64,000 nt of DNA from Chitinophagaceae bacterium (lineage in GTDB: Bacteria > Bacteroidota > Bacteroidia > Chitinophagales > Chitinophagaceae). The notes beneath the pieces are model-generated. The model was not told where the DNA came from. It saw only the letters and a program-made list of their open reading frames with translations, and ran no database searches. Shown here one piece after another: positions 59,092-64,000 of this stretch. The stretch spans positions 186,001 through 250,000 of the forward strand of contig JADKJX010000003.1 of NCBI GenBank assembly GCA_016720775.1, read 5' to 3'. Position numbers and translations under genes: made by a program. The stretch's first letter is position 1; every line of letters starts with the position of its first letter.

Positions 59092-61518
59092 TCACTTTCG
59101 TATCTCAGCATTTAATTCTTTTTCAAATGATGCGATGATCTTGTTCATCATGTCGTCAATTTCCTTATCGGTCATTGTTTTTTCTTCATCCTGGAAAGTA
59201 AAACTTACGGCCATGGATTTTTTCCCGGCACCGATCTTTTCACTCTCAAATATATCAAACAAACTGATGGATTTAAGTTTCTTTATCCCCGCTGCATGGG
59301 TAGCCTTTTCCACCAACTCATAGGGGAGGGCCTTATTTACAACGATTGCCAGGTCACGGTTTACAGCCGGGTATTTTGAAATTTCCCGGTACTGAATGAC
59401 CGTTTCCTGGTTAAGCTCAAGCAGCCTGCTCCAGTTCAGGTCGGTATAAAACACAGGTTGTTTTATGTCAAAACGCTCCAGTTTCTTATTGCTGATCATT
59501 CCAATCCGTGCAACCGGCTCTTTTTTAATAACGGCTTCCAGGCAATCTGAAAGATCTGCATTTTCTGTTTGAATGTATGCATCCACCTTCAGCCCAAGTA
59601 ACGTGATTATCTTTTCAAACACAGCTTTGCTATAATAGAAATCGGCTTTCTGTCCCTTGCCCTTCCAGCCATTGGTACTGATATTGCCGCTGATGTAAAC
59701 AGCAAGGCGGTTGTTTTCGGTATACTTCCCGGCTTCATTAACGGAATATGTTTTTCCAAACTCAAAGAATTTCAGGTCGCTGTTCTTACGGTTTAGATTA
59801 TAGGCAATGGACTCCAGCCCTGTCTCCATCATGGCCGGCCGCATCACATTAAGTTCCTCACTCAGGTTGTTGATCATCTTCACGGTTGTCTTCAATACAT
59901 CCGCACTATAATAAGCACTGTTGGTGATCGAGTTGGTGAATATCTCCCGGAAACCAAGGCCTGCCAGCTGTTTGGCTATCTTTTCTGTGTACGCAACTTC
60001 ATGCGCCAGTGTTTCAACAGACGGGGAGGTGTTGATGGTAGCAGGTATCTCAACATTATCCAGCCCGTCGATCCGCATGATCTCTTCTACCACATCGGCG
60101 GCTATGCTGATATCTGGTTTGCTGAATGGAACCGAAAAACGCATTTCATCGGAGCCTTCTTTGCAGAGTTCAAATCCAAGGCTGCTTAAAATATTTTTTA
60201 CCGTATCGGGATGGTAATTTTTACCACTCAGTTTTTTCAGGTAATGAAATTTGAGTGCCACTTCTGTTTTCTCTTTTGGGTTTGGATAAACATCAATGAT
60301 GTCGCTGGCAATTTCACCCCCGGCAATTTCTTTAATAAGTATGGCTGCTCTCCGCAAAACATTTACCGTATTGCTGATGTCAACTCCTTTTTCAAAACGG
60401 GTGGCTGCATCGGTACGTAACCCTTGACGCAGCGATGTTTTCCGGATCGATACCGGGTTGAACCAGGCGCTTTCTAAAAAGACACTTTTTGTTTTGGCAG
60501 TAACACCGCTGTGCAGGCCTCCATACACGCCACCCATACACATGGGTTCCTCGGCATTGCATATCATCAGGTCTTCTGTGGAAAGTTTTCGTTCCTTTTC
60601 ATCTAATGTAACGAACGGAGTTCCTTCGGGCAGGTTCTTTACAATTACTTTCTTTCCTTTTATTGCATCGGCATCAAAAGCGTGTAAAGGCTGACCGGTT
60701 TCATGCAGGATGTAATTGGTGATGTCAACGATGTTGCTGATGGGCCTTAACCCGATCGCTTTTAATTTCTGTTGCAACCAGGCCGGACTTTCAGCAATGG
60801 TCACTCCTTCAATACTTACACCGGAGTAACGGGGACAGGCATCTGTATTCTCAATGATCACCTGCATCTGCAAACCCTGGTTATCGGGCTTGAAATTATT
60901 TTTAAAAGGAGAGATGATGTTTCTTTCTTTCCTGGTATGATGAGATAAATACGCACAAACATCTTTAGCCACACCCATATGGCTCATGGCATCCATGCGG
61001 TTTGGCGTAAGGCCTATCTCAATAATAAAATCCTCATAGGGCTTAAAATATTCGGCGGCAGCCATTCCAACTTTAGTATCGGCAGGTAATATCATAATGC
61101 CTGCATGACTTTCGCCAATACCGATCTCATCCTCGGCGCAGATCATACCCTGGCTTTCCACACCACGGATCTTTGCTTTCTTCATCGTCATTGGTTCACC
61201 GGTAGCAGGATAAATGGTTGTTCCAATCGTAGCAACCACCACTTTTTGCCCCACCGCAACATTGGGAGCGCCGCAAACGATCTGCAAATTTTCTGTTGCC
61301 CCGATATTAACCGTGGTAAGTTTTAATTTATCGGCATCCGGATGTTTTTCACAGGTTATCACTTCACCAATCAGCAATCCCTGCAAACCACCCTTAATGG
61401 ATTCGTATTTCTCCAGGCTTTCTACTTCAAGCCCGATGGATGTAAGGATCTTGCTCAGCCTTTCCGGTTCAATCCGTTCAGGAAGATATTCACAAAGCCA
61501 GTTGTAACTAATGGTCAT
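59092..61518 (-). CDS. pheT: Phenylalanine-tRNA ligase beta subunit
   Basis: 808 aa. N-terminal B1 and tRNA-binding OB domain (LLIGEVITCEKHPDADKLKLTTVNIG near 48-75), B3/B4 editing domain (HETGQPLHAFDAD, GGVYGGLHSGVT), B5 domain and the C-terminal anticodon-binding FDX-ACB domain (SKYPAVNRDLAIVVN to the end). Charges tRNA-Phe with PheS, which is not in this window. First gene of the pheT-rny operon; the downstream coiled-coil gene starts at its stop. Confidence 0.97.
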   Translation of the reverse strand: MTISYNWLCEYLPERIEPERLSKILTSIGLEVESLEKYESIKGGLQGLLIGEVITCEKHPDADKLKLTTVNIGATENLQIVCGAPNVAVGQKVVVATIGTTIYPATGEPMTMKKAKIRGVESQGMICAEDEIGIGESHAGIMILPADTKVGMAAAEYFKPYEDFIIEIGLTPNRMDAMSHMGVAKDVCAYLSHHTRKERNIISPFKNNFKPDNQGLQMQVIIENTDACPRYSGVSIEGVTIAESPAWLQQKLKAIGLRPISNIVDITNYILHETGQPLHAFDADAIKGKKVIVKNLPEGTPFVTLDEKERKLSTEDLMICNAEEPMCMGGVYGGLHSGVTAKTKSVFLESAWFNPVSIRKTSLRQGLRTDAATRFEKGVDISNTVNVLRRAAILIKEIAGGEIASDIIDVYPNPKEKTEVALKFHYLKKLSGKNYHPDTVKNILSSLGFELCKEGSDEMRFSVPFSKPDISIAADVVEEIMRIDGLDNVEIPATINTSPSVETLAHEVAYTEKIAKQLAGLGFREIFTNSITNSAYYSADVLKTTVKMINNLSEELNVMRPAMMETGLESIAYNLNRKNSDLKFFEFGKTYSVNEAGKYTENNRLAVYISGNISTNGWKGKGQKADFYYSKAVFEKIITLLGLKVDAYIQTENADLSDCLEAVIKKEPVARIGMISNKKLERFDIKQPVFYTDLNWSRLLELNQETVIQYREISKYPAVNRDLAIVVNKALPYELVEKATHAAGIKKLKSISLFDIFESEKIGAGKKSMAVSFTFQDEEKTMTDKEIDDMMNKIIASFEKELNAEIRK

Positions 61519-61547
61519 CTGATTATTTGTAATTTATTGTTGACGGG

Positions 61548-61555
61548 CAAAGATA
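61548..61555 (-). promoter_or_regulatory. pheT promoter (-7 element)
   Basis: TATCTTTG on the minus strand, a perfect TAnnTTTG, 29 bp before the pheT ATG. Confidence 0.55.
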
Positions 61556-61731
61556 GTTTTTTGGACAGGAACTATAAGAAACGCAGACTCATAAACTACT
61601 AATCCGTATTCAAAAATGCAAATGCTTAAAAACCAGGACCGGTGCAGAAAAAGAAATTTGGCGATTAAGTAATTGTTAATAAAACCCGACATCTGTTCAA
61701 TTCTGCTGAATTTTTATTTGTGAATTTGATG

Positions 61732-61759
61732 TTGATAACAGCTTGATAAACTAACTTTG
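61732..61759 (+). promoter_or_regulatory. dnaB promoter
   Basis: TTG (61732-61734), 17-bp spacer, TAACTTTG (61752-61759). It predicts a leader of about 135 nt. Confidence 0.6.
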
Positions 61760-61807
61760 GTGTGAATTGGAGGTGGAAAACGTATATAAAACTGTTTAAG
61801 CCGGGAC

Positions 61808-61816
61808 TGTGGATAA
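61808..61816 (-). promoter_or_regulatory. DnaA-box sequence in the dnaB leader
   Basis: TGTGGATAA, the complement of the perfect box TTATCCACA, 86 bp before the dnaB start. A single site could let DnaA influence helicase expression; one match may also be chance. Confidence 0.3.
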
Positions 61817-61901
61817 AAATGAAACCGTTTTAAATCTCCTTTTGCAATTACCTTAGCCGCCCTGCATACAATAACCCTAACAAGCATCAGGAAACAAGCA
61901 A

Positions 61902-63458
61902 ATGGAACTTACTAACTTCAATAAAGATAAAAAACTGCGCCGTAAAGGACCCCTCGACCTGGGGAACATGATGTTTGGCAAAGTACCCCCACAGGCAAAG
62001 GAACTGGAAGAGGCTGTACTCGGTGCCATCATGCTGGAGAAAAGTGCTTTTGATACCGTGGTGGAAATATTAAAACCCGAATGTTTTTATGTAGATGCCA
62101 ATCAGCGGATATTTAAAGCCATGCAGGGACTTGCCATTAAAAGCCTCCCGATAGATCTGTTAACGGTTGTGGAAGAATTAAAATTCCGGGAAGAACTGGA
62201 TGCAGTTGGTGGACCTTATTACGTTACCAAATTAACCAACGCCGTTGTTTCATCAGCCAATATTGATGCCCACTCAAGAATTGTTTTACAAAAATTCATT
62301 CAACGGGAATTGATCCGCATCAGCGGAGAGATCATTGGCGATGCGTATGAAGACAGCACCGATGTGTTTGACATGCTTGACGATGCAGAAAGTAAACTCT
62401 TTGAAATAACCAACAATCACCTGCGCAAGAATTTCGACAGCATTGATACGGTGTTGGTAAAAACCATCCAGCGTATTGAAGACATGCGCAACCGCCAGGA
62501 AGATATTACCGGTGTGCCTACCGGTTTCCCTTCACTGGACAGGATAACGTATGGCTGGCAGTCAACAGATCTTATCATTCTTGCCGCACGTCCTTCAGTA
62601 GGTAAAACCGCATTTGCTTTAAACCTGGCACGCAGTGCAGCACTCGACCCGGTTAAACCAACCGCCGTGGGATTCTTTAGTTTGGAAATGAGCAGCGGGC
62701 AATTGGTGCAAAGGATATTAAGTGCCGAAAGTGAAATATGGCTCGAAAAGATCGCCCGTGGCAAACTGGAAGAACATGAGATGAAACAATTGTACAAACG
62801 GGGCATTGAACGTTTGTCAAAAGCACCCATCTTTATTGATGATACCGCAGCGCTGAATATTTTTGAACTGCGTGCAAAATGCCGCCGTTTAAAAAACAAA
62901 CACAATGTTGGCCTTATCATTATTGACTATTTACAATTAATGAGTGGGGCCGGCGAAAACCGTAACGGTAACAGGGAACAGGAGATCAGCCGTATATCCC
63001 GTGATCTGAAAGGGCTTGCTAAAGAATTGCAGGTGCCCATCATTGCCTTGTCGCAGTTAAGTCGTGAAGTAGAGAAAAGAAAAGAAGGCGCCAAGATCCC
63101 GCAACTGAGTGACCTGCGTGAATCGGGTGCCATTGAACAGGATGCCGATATGGTTATGTTCCTTTATCGTCCTGAATATTACGATATCACCGCCAATGAA
63201 TTTGGTGAAAGTAACAAAGGAGAAACCTTTGTAAAAATAGCCAAGCACCGTAATGGTAGCCTGGATACGGTTAAACTGAAAGCATTACTGCACATTCAGA
63301 AATTCATCGAAGAAGAAGGCGGAAGTGATTTTGCAAGCGGCTTGCCGGGTGGTAACTGGAAGCCGGTGAAGACCGATGATGGCGATGGAGCCAAACTCTA
63401 TATACAGAAAGGGAGCAAGATGAATGAGGGAGAGTTTGATGAAGATGCGCCTTTCTAG
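61902..63458 (+). CDS. dnaB: Replicative DNA helicase DnaB
   Basis: 518-aa hexameric helicase. N-terminal primase-interacting domain (PPQAKELEEAVLGAIMLEKSAF), linker, then the RecA-like domain with Walker A ARPSVGKTAF near 230-239, Walker B LIIIDYLQLM, and QLSREVEKRKEGAKIPQLSDLRESGAIEQDADMV-type motifs H3/H4. No intein interrupts the P-loop. The C-terminus ends in an acidic tail FDEDAPF. Confidence 0.97.
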   Translation: MELTNFNKDKKLRRKGPLDLGNMMFGKVPPQAKELEEAVLGAIMLEKSAFDTVVEILKPECFYVDANQRIFKAMQGLAIKSLPIDLLTVVEELKFREELDAVGGPYYVTKLTNAVVSSANIDAHSRIVLQKFIQRELIRISGEIIGDAYEDSTDVFDMLDDAESKLFEITNNHLRKNFDSIDTVLVKTIQRIEDMRNRQEDITGVPTGFPSLDRITYGWQSTDLIILAARPSVGKTAFALNLARSAALDPVKPTAVGFFSLEMSSGQLVQRILSAESEIWLEKIARGKLEEHEMKQLYKRGIERLSKAPIFIDDTAALNIFELRAKCRRLKNKHNVGLIIIDYLQLMSGAGENRNGNREQEISRISRDLKGLAKELQVPIIALSQLSREVEKRKEGAKIPQLSDLRESGAIEQDADMVMFLYRPEYYDITANEFGESNKGETFVKIAKHRNGSLDTVKLKALLHIQKFIEEEGGSDFASGLPGGNWKPVKTDDGDGAKLYIQKGSKMNEGEFDEDAPF

Positions 63459-63489
63459 AATTAAAAATGAAGAATTAAAAATTATAAAT

Positions 63490-63522
63490 TCAGCGTGAAT
63501 ATTATTTTTACGCTGATTTTTT
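63490..63522 (+). terminator. Terminator after dnaB
   Basis: TCAGCGT / ACGCTGA stem with a 13-nt AT loop and T6, ending 4 bp before the rsmE start. Confidence 0.8.
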
Positions 63523-63526
63523 ATTT

Positions 63527-64000
63527 ATGGCACTGCCGTTTTTTTATAAAGAAGATATCGATGCATCAACAACTGATGATGTTGTACTGGATGAAGATAC
63601 CAGCAAGCACATGGTGCAGGTACTGCGTATGCAGAACGGCGAGCAGCTGCAACTGACCAATGGCAAAGGAGATCTGTTCACCTGTGAAATAACAGACAAC
63701 AATCGAAAAAAGTGTACGGTAAAGATTCTGCAAACCTCAAACCTCAAACCTCAAACCTCAAACATTTCCATTGCCATCTCCCTGATCAAAAACAGCAGCC
63801 GTTTTGAATGGTTCCTGGAAAAAGCAACCGAGCTGGGGGTATCCGAGATTATTCCACTGGTTTGTGAACGTACAGAAAAAACGGCATTCAAGGGGGAACG
63901 GCTGAAAAGCATTCTTGTTAGTGCTATGTTGCAATCGCAGCAGTGCTGGTTGCCGGTTTTGCATGAGCCTGCAAAATTTAATGAACTTGTCAAATCATCT
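63527..64000 (+). CDS. rsmE: 16S rRNA m3U1498 methyltransferase RsmE, N-terminal part
   Basis: 158 codons are present; the gene runs off the right edge. The PUA-like domain (ALPFFYKEDI to TVKIL) is followed by the SPOUT methyltransferase domain start (SIAISLIKNSSRFEWFLEKATELGVSEIIPLVCERTE). Methylates U1498 of 16S rRNA with S-adenosylmethionine. Between the domains, residues of the type QTSNLKPQTSN are encoded by a heptanucleotide array (63732-63763), an insertion in the linker. Confidence 0.9.
   Translation, partial: MALPFFYKEDIDASTTDDVVLDEDTSKHMVQVLRMQNGEQLQLTNGKGDLFTCEITDNNRKKCTVKILQTSNLKPQTSNISIAISLIKNSSRFEWFLEKATELGVSEIIPLVCERTEKTAFKGERLKSILVSAMLQSQQCWLPVLHEPAKFNELVKSS
63732..63763 (+). 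repeat. AAACCTC heptanucleotide array inside rsmE
   Basis: Four perfect tandem copies of AAACCTC (63732-63759) plus AAAC. Seven is not a multiple of three, so gain or loss of one copy would break the reading frame; three copies encode the 7-residue unit QTSNLKP. Confidence 0.9.

Larger units (their letters stand above)
61519..61901. other. Divergent intergenic region pheT/dnaB
   Basis: 383 bp, no gene seen. It holds the pheT -7 element near the left end, the dnaB promoter at 61732-61759 and a DnaA-box match at 61808 in the dnaB leader. The middle (61600-61730) is AT-rich without recognisable structure. Confidence 0.6.

Noticed and set aside
61556..61731. Replication origin near dnaB
   Set aside because: Only one DnaA-box match nearby and no box cluster or AT-rich unwinding repeats; dnaA is not in the window.
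1..64000. tRNA, rRNA, CRISPR, insertion sequence or prophage
   Set aside because: Looked for T-loop-like GTTCRANTC, regular spacer-repeat arrays, transposase and integrase motifs; none found.

Overview
The window is bacterial chromosomal DNA, most likely from the Bacteroidota and probably the family Chitinophagaceae. The signs are a type IX secretion (T9SS) C-terminal sorting domain, a TonB-dependent receptor with an N-terminal carboxypeptidase-D-like domain paired with a lipoprotein, a half-size transketolase, MreB/C/D-PBP2-RodA in one run, a tandem clpP pair next to clpX, no obvious Shine-Dalgarno sites, and many promoters of the Bacteroidota type (TTG, 17-20 bp, TAnnTTTG). I see no tRNA, rRNA, CRISPR array, insertion sequence or phage gene.

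Layout. 1-8.2 kb: start of a peptide transporter, purD, then the elongasome mreB-mreC-mreD-mrdA-rodA. 8.2-14 kb: a metallo-beta-lactamase-fold hydrolase, the F0/delta part of ATP synthase (atpB-E-F-H, minus strand) and an ABC exporter. 14-16.3 kb: a large secreted protein with a possible caspase-like His/Cys pair. 16.4-37.4 kb: a region rich in phosphate-related functions, with a PhoB/PhoR-like two-component pair, an operon of a 33-codon ORF, LpxH/PlcP-like phosphoesterase, MurG-like glycosyltransferase and GH1 glycosidase, a PAP2 phosphatase-GtrA-GT39 operon, an alkaline-phosphatase-superfamily protein, a TonB receptor with a lipoprotein partner, an arsR-ACR3-phosphoesterase operon, a phosphate-selective-type porin, and DUF47-Pit. 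37.4-45 kb: galE, a polysaccharide deacetylase, a transketolase C-half, a sigma/anti-sigma-like module and a T9SS cargo protein. 45-64 kb: housekeeping genes (atpA, clpP, clpP, clpX, purA, pabB, lytic transglycosylase, gatA, tatA, rplS, rny, zapA, pheT, dnaB, start of rsmE).

Most interesting reading: several promoters between 16.4 and 35.5 kb carry six-base words of the type (G/T)TAA(C/T)A repeated at exactly 11-bp steps, the architecture of PhoB/PhoP boxes. They lie before the phosphoesterase-glycosyltransferase operon, an unknown gene at 26.3 kb, the TonB receptor, and between the porin and DUF47-Pit. I infer a local phosphate-starvation regulon, including a candidate lipid-remodelling operon analogous to the proteobacterial PlcP-Agt system.

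Two other themes. First, four genes (mreC, ACR3, porin, pit) are each broken by one missing base in a homopolymer, which looks like a consensus sequencing error rather than decay. Second, many intergenic gaps hold imperfect inverted repeats built from a locus-specific word of about 7-8 bp, and one such heptamer array lies in frame inside rsmE.
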